Below, piece after piece: positions 1-10,303 of a stretch of DNA of 64,000 nt. The translations under genes were made by a program, and so were the position numbers. Source of the stretch: Cristatella mucedo (Eukaryota > Bryozoa > Phylactolaemata > Cristatellidae); the NCBI GenBank assembly GCA_009760855.2, contig WPIO01000031.1:1479501-1543500 (forward strand), in the 5' to 3' direction. Position 1 is the stretch's first letter, and each line of letters begins with the position of its first letter. The notes beneath the pieces were generated by a model that did no database searches, was not told the origin of the DNA, and saw only the letters and a program-made list of their open reading frames with translations.

Positions 1-331
1 GCCCGTATTACTTTTCCTAGGCAAAAATAGAGAGCAGCAAAAGCCTAACGGATCCTTGGGGAAGTAGACAGCTGACTGGTTTTCAGGATGAGACTTAACT
101 ACCTTGCATGCTGACCCTATTCATTTCACCCCCTAACCATGTTATTCTTCTTGTTTATTGAGCATGCTACCACGAACCATTTTATCGTGCTTCCTTTGCA
201 GCAATTCTAAAGCTCCTAGAAAGAGATTGAGTTCTCTGAGGGCACTTTATCAAATGTATTATTATTATCATAAATGTAAAGCACCTAGAAAGAGATTGAG
301 TTCTCTGAGTGTGCTTTATCGTGTATTATAA
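1..331 (+). mobile_element. LINE family A, 3' end fragment
   Basis: This is the 3' untranslated end of a CR1/L2-like LINE. It contains the recurring CTAACCATGTTATTCTT and TTCCTTTGCAGCA blocks, then a stem-loop tail (AGAGATTGAGTTCTCT) and ATT repeats. The tail appears twice in a row, near 205-265 and 272-331, so two tails lie head to tail. Confidence 0.85.
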
Positions 332-344
332 TTAATATATGACA

Positions 345-480
345 AGGACGTCCGATCCCTATGAAAGATTAGGGATCTTTTATCAAATTGGGTAGCTACA
401 GATTTTACTGTCTCCCGGCTCCCTAGTTCCGTCTAGGTTGGACTACTGTAATTCCGTTGTAGCTGGGCAACCAAAAAATT
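345..480 (+). mobile_element. LINE family B fragment
   Basis: This short piece matches the stretch of LINE family B that reads TCCCTAT...GGATTA...CTGTAATTC...GCTGGGC, best preserved at 46105-46225. There it encodes a SRLDYCNS-like RT C-terminal motif. The reading frame is destroyed here. Confidence 0.6.
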
Positions 481-504
481 TCAGAGAGCCTCTGCAGCTA
501 GTGA

Positions 505-787
505 GACTGTACCTTTAGTTCGTATGCTCACAAAGCCTGAAACTCACTCCCGACTGACATCACGACATGCCCTGAATGGACATTTAAAATAATAGATAAA
601 AACGAACCCATTTTTCACAGCATTTAGTGGGTCCTTCCGATTCGTCCTTTTGTACTTATGCATGCTGGCACTGTGCATGCTACCGAAAAGCATCTGTGCA
701 TGCTGATCCTGTGCGTGTCACCTCTAACCATGTCATCCTTTGTTGTCATTGTGAATGCCATTACTAACCTTATGATCATACTTCCTT
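505..787 (+). mobile_element. LINE family A 3' fragment, interrupted by SINE-1
   Basis: The text runs from the decayed ORF end (CACTCCCGACTGACATC) through the 3' UTR to ACTTCCTT. There SINE-1 intervenes, and the LINE resumes at 959 with TTCCTTTACAG and its tail to about 1070. TTCCTT is present on both sides of the SINE. Confidence 0.8.
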
Positions 788-958
788 CGTGAGCCATAAT
801 GGCTCACTAGGTAAGGCGGTTGCTTTTCACGACCTCGGCCCCGAGGTCGTGGGTTCGAATCCTGCGGTGGGCGATCCTTTATCACCACTGCATGGTGGTG
901 ACAGCCCCAAAGGCTCTTCTGTCGCTATACAAAAAGAAGCTGTTAAATCAGCTAGCAT
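788..958 (+). mobile_element. SINE-1 (tRNA-derived), inserted in a LINE-A 3' end
   Basis: The 5' head has an A-box-like TGGCTCACTAGGTAAGG and an exact B box GGTTCGAATCC, the internal RNA polymerase III promoter of tRNA-derived SINEs. The body is the conserved GGGCGATCCTTTATC...GCTCTTCTGTCGCTATA block and it ends at GTTAAATCAGCTAGCA. It has no LINE tail of its own. The hexamer TTCCTT at 782-787 and 959-964 is a likely target-site duplication. Relatives lie near 13915, 38131 and 56610 (minus). Confidence 0.85.
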
Positions 959-1072
959 TTCCTTTACAGTATATGTAAAAGCGCCTAGACAGAGATCAAG
1001 TTCTCTGAGGGTGCTACACAAATGCAATAAGTTATTATTATTAGTATTAGTATTAGTATTATTATTATTTTA
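959..1072 (+). mobile_element. LINE family A tail, 3' half of the SINE-split copy
   Basis: The tail continues the LINE copy that starts near 505. It contains AAAGCGCCTAGACAGAGATC, TTCTCTGAGGGTGCT and a TTA/TTAGTA repeat. Confidence 0.8.
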
Positions 1073-1081
1073 GCTTAAGGG

Positions 1082-1635
1082 TTGGTCAAGAAAGTCCAAG
1101 AGGTTCAGCCATGCCTCTCCTTTGCTGAAGGAGCTGCAGGGGCTATGGGTTGATTTCAAAACAGGCTACAGAGCAAAACTCTTTCCCTTAACCACAAGCC
1201 TGCCATGGCTTGGCTTCTTCATTACTAGCTGAGCTTCTGCACTTGTTTCAGCCTCCTAGGGCATTCAGATCCTCTATAGACAATAAAAATCAGCTGTCCA
1301 GTTCCTTTACTTAAAGACTGTTACTCTCCAGGTCCTTGACTGTCGAACTTGCTCCCACAATTCTCATGTAGCGACATCTACTCTCCTGCTGCCGACTGTG
1401 GCACATTTTTCCAGCCGTCCTAAGCTGCTGCTTCCAAACTACTCCCCAACTGAACTGCCTTACTGACTTAGCTATGCTTCACATTTTCCCTTTTTTGCAC
1501 AAGATGGAGTCTGTTGGCTATTGTGTGCACACCGAAAGCTGCTTATGCTTTGAGTGTGCTAGAGAAAACTTTCCTGTGTAAAACTTACTTAGTCCTTGTG
1601 GTTTTTTGGAGTCACAGATGGAGATATGTGTCGTA
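1082..1635 (+). mobile_element. LINE family B, 3' part (decayed)
   Basis: The sequence matches, block by block, the family-B RT C-terminus and 3' UTR seen intact at 46211-46830: CATGGCTTGGCTTCTTC, CAGCTGTCCAGTTCC, CCGTCCTAAGCTGCTGCTT, and the terminal GGAGTCACAGATGGAGATA. Several indels and stops break the frame. Confidence 0.8.
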
Positions 1636-1964
1636 GAGGAACTGCTAGAGTGGAGGGCTCGGACTGGCATCAAATGCTGCCGCATTGATAGTAAGCTTAA
1701 CCGAAACAAGTTCCCTGAAAAGAAATTGTCTTGTGTCTTTTAAGATGACACTGGATTTGCATGACATCTTTAAAGACCCTCTACCCCTTTTCACAGAAAC
1801 AGTAATCACACTCAAATCCATGAGAGGAGGACAACCACGTAACACTGCCAATGCTTGACCTGAGCATGGCCCAGCACGGTCACATGGCCTCGTACTGCTC
1901 AACTGAAACACCTTATTATAATAGTCTGAGTGAAACAATGAAATCCTTCTTGTGCATTTACCTG

Positions 1965-2098
1965 CTTATACTATGTCTGTTACTTCCGGATGTTACCACC
2001 AATCATTTGATAATGCTTTCTATGCAGCCTCTATAAAGTGCCTAGAAAGAGATTCAGTCCTCTGAGGGTACTATGCAAATGCATTATTATTATGATAT
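1965..2098 (+). mobile_element. LINE family A tail
   Basis: The 3' UTR block ends in AAAGTGCCTAGAAAGAGATT and ATTATTATTAT. Only the extreme 3' end is present. Confidence 0.75.
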
Positions 2099-2315
2099 GA
2101 CGCTCTTAGCAATCAAAATCTACGAGACTCCACGAATCGCACTGAAAATCTGATGGGGAAGTAGATGGAAATGACCGAATTCCTTACAGCTTCGGGTCGT
2201 GCACCCATGGGCTCAGTGTATGGGCTCAGTTCTGACATTAGGACATGACATTACACACGATCAAACTGTGATAAGGTTTAAAAATAAGACTGTGATAGCC
2301 AAACCCACTGCAACT

Positions 2316-2850
2316 GTTCCGGAATTCTCTGGATCAATTCGCGTGTGAGCCAATCCGTATAAAAAGGCCCCTGCTCTCGTTGGAAGCTATCACTTGCAAG
2401 TCGTGCACGTTTCTGCTCATGCCACGTGAGCTAGACCATTGTGCAGTTCGTATGTATGTATTGTATGTCTGATAAGCCACTGGTGAGCTGTTAGAAGCAC
2501 CACCGAGAGGGGCCGGTGCACAGCTGTGGTCCGTCTGTGATGTGGTATGGACACAGGCCGGTAACCAGCTGGTGGCCAGATGGTGGATTCACCATCAGGG
2601 TCGGCCAGTGCACTGCTGTGGTCCGCCTTTGATGTGGCATGGACCAGCTGGTGGCCAGATGGTGGATTCACCATCAGGGTCGGCCGGTGCACCGGTGTGG
2701 TCGAGGAGTCATCGGAGTCGACCAGGGGAGGGGAGTCGTGTGAGAGCAGGGGCCGAGGGGAGCCGTGCGCTCTTCGGCTCCGTGCGTTAGTAATAAACTG
2801 TTGGTGTTGGGAATCGGCTGTCTCTTTGCTGTGCGACCAAACTACACATT
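2316..2850 (+). mobile_element. Possible solo LTR
   Basis: The block has the layout of a long terminal repeat: a CCAAT box at 2350-2354 directly before TATAAAAA (2358-2365), then about 430 bp without a convincing ORF, then AATAAA (2792-2797) followed by a GT-rich stretch. It contains two copies of a unit around ACCAGCTGGTGGCC (2564 and 2643). I found no clear target-site duplication and no internal retroelement genes, so it could instead be a non-coding transcription unit. Confidence 0.3.
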
Positions 2851-2859
2851 GCATGCACT

Positions 2860-4490
2860 GACAACCTCGAAAATGTCATGAACTAGAACAAAGTCTTGCT
2901 GAGAACTCGAGAAGAAGACTAGCCAAACTTAAGTTGCAGCATTACACCATCGACGGTTGTTAGCATTTAGCGCATTGGCAGTTTGTCTAGCCCTGACTGC
3001 ACTTGGAAGCAGCTGCTTTTACGCCACCAGCAAACCTGCCTGTCCGAAGATTTGAGGTATACTGCCATCAGGGTACATATAAATATAAGCAGTCGCATAA
3101 TTGCAGCTCTTAGTGCACTAAGAAAGCAAGAGTGAAACAGCCCCAACAATGCTGACACATGCATACTTACCTAAATAGACCGATTCATGCTTACTCATTT
3201 TAGTCAGAGGCACCGGTAGCTAACTGCAGAGCCCTATCCCGCTTATTGCCCAGAGACGTGTCACGTTTTAGCAAACAAAATGGGCAGCGAGGTCCTCTCA
3301 ATGCATGCTCTATTGATAGCGGATCACGTGATCGAGATTGCAATGTTTGTTTGCATCAGATTATTGTGCAGGATACCCCTCAAACAAGCTGACCGCCTCA
3401 CGTGGCTGGTCCACGGTAAGACGCCAGAGCTTCAAAAATGCTGCAAACCACCGCACGACGGCTGGTACTATGCGTCAGAACATGTGAATTCGGCAGCCAT
3501 GAGAATCTGGTACAAGGAATGGCACGTTAAATGATAGATCATAGGTCTAAGCCATAAATGTAAGGTCCCCTAAGGACCGAAAACCGCCAGGTGGCCGCTT
3601 CGTAGCATGCAATAGCACTGCAGAAAAACAGCTGCTGAGGTCGAGATATCAATCCTGACTACCCAAATGACGCTAGCCTTCTGCCTAATCCGATCTCAGG
3701 ACGCCAGCGCCAAATGTCACTAACTTGTCACCGGCAGGTGCCGGCAGCCTGGTGACTTTGATTGTGTAATCAGCCAGCTCTGGGCTGATAAGCTTGGCGC
3801 CCCGGCGAAAGCAGCGAAGGTCTGCCAAAACGGCAGCCAGCGAGCGGCCGCTGCGACGTGCATTCGCACCCAAGCCATTGCTTGAAGTCTCAAAAGGCGC
3901 CTTAGCAGGTCAAGGTCGAAGGATCGCCTACCCCGGGATTCAGCGCATGCCCGGTTCTGTGAACCTTCTTTTTTGTGCGCGCGGCACCGGTCTGATTAAC
4001 AGTGCCTAAATAAGGCGATGACAAATAGATTGAAGGACAGTAAGATTGATGACAAACGTAAGTTGAGATAACATATTACATACAATACTGTAACGCCGAA
4101 CGCCATCGAGGAGACGACGTCGGGCGGTCTCTGCCGCTGCTGAAGCGCGACGCCCGCTCCCGAATAGCAGGTCGGGGGACGCATGCGCGATAAGTAGGTT
4201 GCTCCGCCTAGAGCTTCCCAGGCACGATCCTACTTATCGTTACCTTGAAGATCGTGAAGTTCTTTGGCGCAGCGCTGGATCGAGTCACAAATCATCAATA
4301 GGGGATTTTACCGAACTTTATTGGCAGGCGCACAATGTAACTTCGCATCTAGTTCGGACTTGTCGCTACGCTCCTCGTAAGCTCTCACCAAGAAAAGCAC
4401 TCTTACGAGGGAATTAGCTCCCCGTAGTTAGACCACCTGCGCCTAAGCCAGAGCGCGACCCACACAGGCGGGGGGGGGCCCGAAAAGCCA
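2860..4490. other. Unassigned intergenic stretch
   Basis: No gene, SINE or LINE was recognised. From about 3700 to 4450 it becomes GC-rich with many CpG. A short inverted repeat, CCTCGTAAG against CTTACGAGG, lies near 4375-4410. Short ORFs on both strands here resemble nothing I know. Confidence 0.4.
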
Positions 4491-4495
4491 CGTGA

Positions 4496-4714
4496 CTAGC
4501 GACGTCGTTTCAGGCGAGCAGCAGCCTCCTCAGAAACCTGCGATGCCGCGATCGTCACTTCACCGGTCCCTAATTGCTGACTGGAACCGGCTTCCGCTTC
4601 TACTGTAAGCTGCCGCCCTGACAGCACGCACGCGACGGTACACAAGCAAAGAAATGCAGACACCGAGCCATAAGGAAGCACTAGCGCTACTCGACAGCCG
4701 ATGAGCAGCCCCAT
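4496..4714 (-). CDS. Candidate 72-aa membrane or secreted microprotein (unrecognised)
   Basis: A 72-codon ORF lies in a CpG-rich block. Its start context is GCCGGATGG. Residues about 4-32 form one hydrophobic segment (LIGCRVALVLPYGSV, then AFLCLCTVACVL), which could be a signal peptide or anchor. A polar, Glu/Gln-rich part follows, and the protein ends in LKRRR before TAG. I recognise no family. CAG/GTTTCT inside the ORF could be a splice donor, making this a first exon. It may also be chance. Confidence 0.22.
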   Translation of the reverse strand: MGLLIGCRVALVLPYGSVSAFLCLCTVACVLSGRQLTVEAEAGSSQQLGTGEVTIAASQVSEEAAARLKRRR

Positions 4715-5184
4715 CCGGCTTAAATGCCGAAAGGGAGGTTCAAGACAATCCTACCGGGCTGAGTTAGAACGGCCGTTGGCAGGTCAGCCGACATCGAACA
4801 GCCGCTGCTGCGGGCCTGTACAACAGACAGAAATGCCGAGTTTGCGTCCTGAGTCTCCCGACGCTCGCTCTATACCCGCCTCACGATCCTACCACAAGTG
4901 CTGCATCCTTTTGCTTACCGCTCTCGAAGACAAGGTTTTTTCGGTAGAGAAATTATTGTGTGCTCTAAAACTAAGCTAGATCGCAGCTAAGCTACAATAC
5001 GTGTCTCTATACGGAGTGGACGGATTCCAAAATCTATTTTTGGAAGTTGACTGGAACTTGCCACCGTCGACAACTCGATGAAAAAAGGTCTCCTAGAAGA
5101 CCAACGAAACTCTCCGACTGCTAGCAGGACCTGACCTGTAGCCTCAAGTCTAAGATATGTAGCCCTAATAAAGTAGCTCTTCGT

Positions 5185-5335
5185 TTTCGACCAGGTTTGG
5201 CCCAGTGGTTATGGTGCTCGCCCCAACTAAGGTCTGGCCGAGGTCGTGCACTCGAGCTTGCGTAGCATTTGTGAAGCACCTGAATAAATATTAAGTTATC
5301 CTAAAGCGCTATGCAAATGAATTATATTTATAGTA
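5185..5335 (+). mobile_element. SINE-2 (tRNA-derived, LINE-A-like tail)
   Basis: The head TTTGGCCCAGTGGTTATGG is an A box, and the degenerate CACTCGAGCTTGC sits at the B-box place. The tail (GTGAAGCACCTGAATAAATA, GCGCTATGCAAATGAATT, then TATTTATA) resembles the LINE-A 3' end. It is one of six copies in the window. Confidence 0.8.
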
Positions 5336-5458
5336 ATTGTTGCTGTCGCGCTCTGCGGTTTTCAGCATAACCTTATGCATTGGTGTTGCATCTATTTTTT
5401 TCTAACCACATTTTAAGGCTCGGGGCTTCACCGTTACAGGCCTTAATTTTGTTCCCGT

Positions 5459-5822
5459 ATTGTCAAATTTCAAAGCTAACAATAAATATACTTATATTGA
5501 CATATCAAGCAATACAGTATACTGCTCTTGTAATTGCAAACAACCCAATATATTGACAGTGTCATCGAAGCAAAAATTATAAAATTGTGTCCACTAAACA
5601 CGCTGCACGGACTTAAGCAATCGCGATCCACACAATGAGATCAGACTCTGGAATCTAAAAGTGCTGATAAAACTGAAAAACTAAACTGCACCGTAAGTAT
5701 TGCAATAAAATAGATAGTGTTCATCTGGACAATACACTACATTGATATGTTTATGGCTCCAAATGTAACTTATTTTTAACACTGCATGATAATATATTGC
5801 CCCGTAAATATATTTTTGCAGA
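5459..5822 (+). repeat. Left arm of a long imperfect inverted repeat
   Basis: This AT-rich block aligns with the reverse complement of 7209-7870. Shared runs include AAAGCTAACAATAAATA, TGTCATCGAAGCAAAAAT, CGCTGCACGGACTTA and ATCCACACAATG. Identity looks like roughly 75% by eye. The two arms enclose about 1.4 kb. Confidence 0.75.
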
Positions 5823-5999
5823 AGCCTGCACCGTTATATGTTGCTTGTCAGCTGGGATCAGCAAAGTTACGAGCGTGGTGTTTGCGGCCTAGGTCTGTTA
5901 CGCCTGGAAAGCTGACACACCTCGTTTATAACATTAGCGGGATGTACAATGGGGGCAACTCATAAATGTACTTGGAGCGCATCGTACTTTCCGCATGCC

Positions 6000-6775
6000 T
6001 ACTTTTAGCTACATAAGATTGCTAAGATTCGGGCTTGTTTAGACAAGGATACCACATCTGAATTGGTCCATGCATTTTAGACATCCTGTCTTGACTTCTA
6101 TAAATCACTGCTTGCTGGTCTACCGGCCTGTGCAATCAAGCGCTTACAGCAGGTGCAAAACTCTGCAGCTAGGCTTGTCTGTCGTGAGCATTGCAGTTGC
6201 CACACCACACAACTTCTCGCTGATCTGGACTAGCTAACAGTCAAACAACGCATCGACTTCAAGGTTTTGTCACTCACTTTTAGGTCCCTTCATTCTTTTG
6301 CTCCAGCCTACCTATCAGATCTACTGCCCAACCAGGCTAAGCATCGTACCACCCACTTTTCGAAAGCTAAATCATTACGTATACCTTGTATAAACCTAAA
6401 ATCCTTAGGAAACTATGCCTTTAGTTCCTATGCTTCCAAAGCCTAGAACTCACTCCCGACTTCCATCACTACATTCCCACCTGACTTGACAACATTTAAA
6501 AAAATATAAATGCACCTATTTATCACAGCATTTAGTGGGTCCCTGCGATTCGTTCTGTATGTGCTTATGCATGGCGACACTGTGCATGTTGCCACTAACC
6601 ACACTTGCATGCTGACCCTGTGCATGTCACCCCTAACCATGTTATTCTTGTTGTTTATCGAGCTAAGTATCATTCGATCGTGTTTCCTTTGCACCAAATG
6701 TAAAGCGCCTAGAAAGAGATTGAGTTATCTGAGGGTGCTTTATCAAGTGTGTTATTATTATTATTATTATCGTAT
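6000..6775 (+). mobile_element. LINE family A, 3' part
   Basis: A decayed ORF2 C-terminus (the region coding HAFVTS-like, [17 protein letters not shown] and [10 protein letters not shown] motifs) is followed by the complete 3' UTR, the AGAGATTGAGTTATCT stem and a TTA repeat at 6751-6772. It lies between the arms of the inverted repeat at 5459/7209. Confidence 0.9.
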
Positions 6776-6789
6776 ACACTACACATTGC

Positions 6790-7205
6790 TAGACACTTGT
6801 CGTTCAAGTGGGAGGGATTGAGTTAGTTTAGGGCTAGAGCGCTTACACTAGGCGGACAGTAAGACTGATTAATAAATCGAAAAGACAAGTTTAATGAATA
6901 AATGCACGACTACGATAGGCTAGATCTCGTGCAGCTTAAGGAAGCTGTAACTGGGGCCGGTTTTGTAACGCTCGTTCTCGCCTACGTCGCTACGGTTGCT
7001 GATTTTCGCCGGTGCTGGTCAGGAATCGGCCACTTCTCGTGCGATGCTTTCCAATCGCCTTACATTTCTAACCAGTCAACGATCGGAAGCACACACAGCA
7101 CTGGCGAGCGAGAAGCTGGCTCTGCGATGACAGGTATGCGAAACCGAAAAGAGTCACTAGCGGAGCGCTAGACAGCAGCACTCGCACTGCTGTGTAATCC
7201 AGGCC
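6790..7205. other. Unassigned spacer within the inverted repeat
   Basis: An open frame at 6902-7171 would give 89 residues with a hydrophobic stretch (VTLVLAYVATVA). No family is recognised and there is no supporting splice pattern. Confidence 0.25.
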
Positions 7206-7208
7206 CCC

Positions 7209-7870
7209 GAAAAAAATATCCATGGGACAATATATTGCATTTTATCGTGTTAAAAATATATATTATCTCGTGTGCCGTAACAATATCAATACCTTGTATT
7301 GTCCTGATGAACAATATTTATATTATTGTAATACTTATGGGGCATTTTTTCAGTTTTAAGTTTTAGCAGCACCTCCAGAGTTCTGAGTCTGACCGCATTG
7401 TGTGGATCTCGGAATGCGTAAGTCCGTGCAGCGAGTTTGTTAGACACAGTTTTATCATTTTTGCTTCGATGACAATGGCAATATATTGTGTTGTTTGCAA
7501 TTATAGTAACAGTACATAGTACGTTTGCAATTCAATGTATTATAAACTGCCGGTATAAATTATGAATAAATTATAATATGGATTAAATTATTAATAATTA
7601 ATTAATAATCAGTCAACAATTATGTAAATACATTATAATGATCTAAAATATATAACACAATCTTTATTGTTAGCTTTAAAAATTGATGATACAATTACAA
7701 TGGTATTGTTCCAAAGCCCGGTACAAACCCCGGTTTCAGGAATAAATTATAATATGGATTAAATTATTAATAATTAATTAATAATCAGTCAACAATTATG
7801 TAAATACATTATAATGATATAAAATATATAACACAATATTTATTGTTAGCTTTAAAAATTGATGATACAA
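7209..7870 (-). repeat. Right arm of the long inverted repeat
   Basis: It is the reverse-complement partner of 5459-5822. The inner end (GACAATATATTGCATTTTA) matches the inner end of the left arm. The outer part is enlarged by AT-rich sequence and by the tandem duplication at 7565-7916. Confidence 0.75.
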
Positions 7871-7916
7871 TTACAATGGTATTGTTCCAAAGCCCGGTAC
7901 AAACCCCGGTTTCAGG
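7565..7916 (+). repeat. Tandem duplication, two 176-bp copies
   Basis: Copies 7565-7740 and 7741-7916 are direct neighbours and differ at only two sites that I can see (ATGATCTAAA/ATGATATAAA and CAATCTTTA/CAATATTTA), about 99% identity. Both run from AATAAATTATAATATGG to CCCCGGTTTCAGG. Confidence 0.95.
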
Positions 7917-7919
7917 AGC

Positions 7920-8860
7920 GATGTTCGAATGGGCTGCCTTACTGCTAAAGAGTTGGAATCTCTCAGCATCTGGTATGCAACTTAGGCTACCACCCACCAC
8001 CTCCATGTACCCGAGGGTGTACTTACTGAAGTAAATAGAGTTATACTTCCTTTGAATACCCGAACCTACAGCTACAACCCCTTCCCCCCCCCACCAGTGC
8101 GCTCCGACCACTGACTTAAGGTCAGAGGCATTCAGCTAACTCTATTCGTAGAGGTACGGGTGATGGAACTCATACAGCGAGCAGCTCATTTATTCTTGCC
8201 GGATTGCAGCAGCCGCGTGTACGGTGACTGAACTAGCCCGACGCTCCATCGCGGATTCGGCTGCTGACATGGACGGGTCGGATTTGCATACCGTGAAGCG
8301 GAAAGTCTACGAACAGGTGCGCTCGGGGCTGCACTGCTTCCTGTCACAATGCGAGGTTTTTTCGCACGGCCGGCTGGCAGCGACATAAAAAGATGGGGAA
8401 GCACCTCGGCGAACCCCGCTTCCTTAGTGCGACATCGGTTAGCAGGATTGATCACCTTCTTCGCCTGCTTCAGTTTTTGAACATCACACTCGGGCGCACT
8501 TGCTGCGAGCGACGAGGCTGTTGTGTGTGTTGCGTCGGAGCCATTATATATTGTACGCGAGGTTTCCATGTGTCCGAAAAGGAAACCGACCCACGCTTGA
8601 TTTATCTTTGACTGCCTTACATGTTGCTATTTTTATCGTTCCGTGTTACATATGGTAAAGCTAGGCGTTAAACTAACTGCACTGGAGTCTGTGCCGGTGT
8701 TTCTCTCACTCGGCCTCGTCGCGGTTGATGTTCTCAAATTCTCACACCTTTTCCATCCCACCCAAGCGATTTGATTGCAAGTAGCTAGCCAGCAGTTGGT
8801 CGCCTTGCTCTCGGCCCGAAGACTCTCTGGGTTTATCAATTAAGACATCTATATTTCTGA
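7920..8860. other. Unassigned stretch with a 127-aa minus-strand ORF
   Basis: From 8186 to 8569 (minus) an open frame encodes 127 residues, polar and Ser/Ala/Pro-rich, in a moderately CpG-rich block. I do not recognise it and see no conserved motif. The rest shows no gene or repeat I know. Confidence 0.25.
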
Positions 8861-8867
8861 TAGCATG

Positions 8868-9015
8868 CAGCTGGTTTGGTCGAGCGGTTTAGGTGCTCGT
8901 CCCGACCAAGGTCTAGCTGGGGTGGGGGGGGCTTCAGCTCTGAGGCATATGTAAAGCGCCTGAATAGAGGTTAAATTCTCTTGGGGGCTATACAAATGAA
9001 TTATATTTATTTATA
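8868..9015 (+). mobile_element. SINE-2
   Basis: The head CTGGTTTGGTCGAGCGGTTT is followed by GGTGCTCGTCCCGACCAAGG. The B-box region is damaged and contains a G run. The tail has AAAGCGCCTGAATAGAGG, TACAAATGAATT and a TTTATT repeat. Confidence 0.8.
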
Positions 9016-9149
9016 TTTAGCATCTGGTTAGGCTTTCCAATTACGTTGAACCAGTGCTCCACGATAGTAAAACTCCATCAAAATAGAGACGCCCGGTGCC
9101 GGTGTATAGTAGAGATGGCAGAGGTGAACCAATTCTAGGTAGGAGAATT

Positions 9150-9775
9150 GATAATAGTCAAGCTCTTACAGCATGTGAAAAACTCTGCAGCTAGCCTTGT
9201 CTGACGTGAGTGGTGCAGTTGCCACATCACGCCACTTCTCACTGGGTTCCAGTCAAGCATCGACTTCAAGGTCCTGTCACTCACTTTTAGGTCCTGTCAT
9301 TGTTTGGTTCCAGCCTACCTATCAGATCTACTCTTCCATCAGGCTAGGAATCGTACCACCCGCTTTTCTAAATTGAATCGTTGACCTATACCTCGTACGA
9401 ACCTAAAATTCTTTGGAAACTGTGCCTTTAGTTCGTATGCTCTCAAAGCCCAGAACTCACTTCCGACTGGCGTTACGACATCCCCTGACTTGACCACGTT
9501 TAAAATAAAGCTAAAATACATATATTTTTATCAGTAAATAGTGGGTCCATGTGATTCGTCTTTTGTGTGCTTATGCAAGCTGGCACTGTGCATGCTGCCA
9601 CTATCCATATTCCCATGCTGACCTTATGCATGTCACCCCTAACTATGTTAAGCTTGTTGACATTGAGCATGCTACCATTAACCATTTGATCAATCTTCTT
9701 TTGCAGCAATTGTAAAGTGCCTAGAAAGAGATTAAGTTCTTTGAAGGTGCTATACAAATATATTATTATTTATTG
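9150..9775 (+). mobile_element. LINE family A, 3' part
   Basis: The copy has a decayed ORF2 C-terminus (CTCTGCAGCTAGCC, TCAAGCATCGACTTCAAGG, ACTCACTTCCGACTGGCG) and a full 3' UTR with the AGAGATTAAGTTCTTT stem and ATTATT tail. Confidence 0.85.
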
Positions 9776-10033
9776 TTAATTTATGTAGCCATCAATAATA
9801 CTGGTGGCATTCACCAAATGTTGATCAAGTATGATAGCATCCACTTTTATCATCTATGTACTTTGCAGTGCCATCCCGAGGATGCCTTATCGATTTAATG
9901 CACTGCTACAGGATATGCTCTTATCCATTCATGAAAATCCATTATCATTCATGAAACGCCTGCCCTTCGTGTCAGTCCTGCTGTGCCCCTATACAGATGA
10001 ATATTGCGTATTTGTACATAGTGCAAATACATG

Positions 10034-10037
<4 letters not shown>

Positions 10038-10128
<91 letters not shown>
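10038..10128. repeat. (TA)n microsatellite
   Basis: About 45 uninterrupted TA units. Open frames across it on both strands are artefacts of the repeat. Confidence 0.98.
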
Positions 10129-10131
<3 letters not shown>

Positions 10132-10229
10132 TGTATGTGTAAAGTAGTACTCTCGGAAGCGAGGATGCACTAGACCAGTGGTTCTCACCCTTTAATACAC
10201 TTCCTCATGTTGTGACGACCCCCAACCAT

Positions 10230-10303
10230 AAAATTATTGTGTGCAAAAAAAGAGAACCTAATCTCTTTCTGGGCACTTTACATATGCTACAAAGGAAGCA
10301 TGT
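10230..10303 (-). mobile_element. LINE family A tail (minus)
   Basis: On the minus strand it reads CATGCTTCCTTTGTAGCATA, AAAGTGCCCAGAAAGAGATT, AGGTTCTCT, the family A terminus. Confidence 0.7.

Noticed and set aside
6902-7171. 89-aa gene between the inverted-repeat arms
   Set aside because: There is no family match or codon-level support. It is kept only as part of the spacer description.
9949-10188. Ile-Tyr repeat proteins on both strands
   Set aside because: They are translations of the (TA)n microsatellite at 10038-10128.
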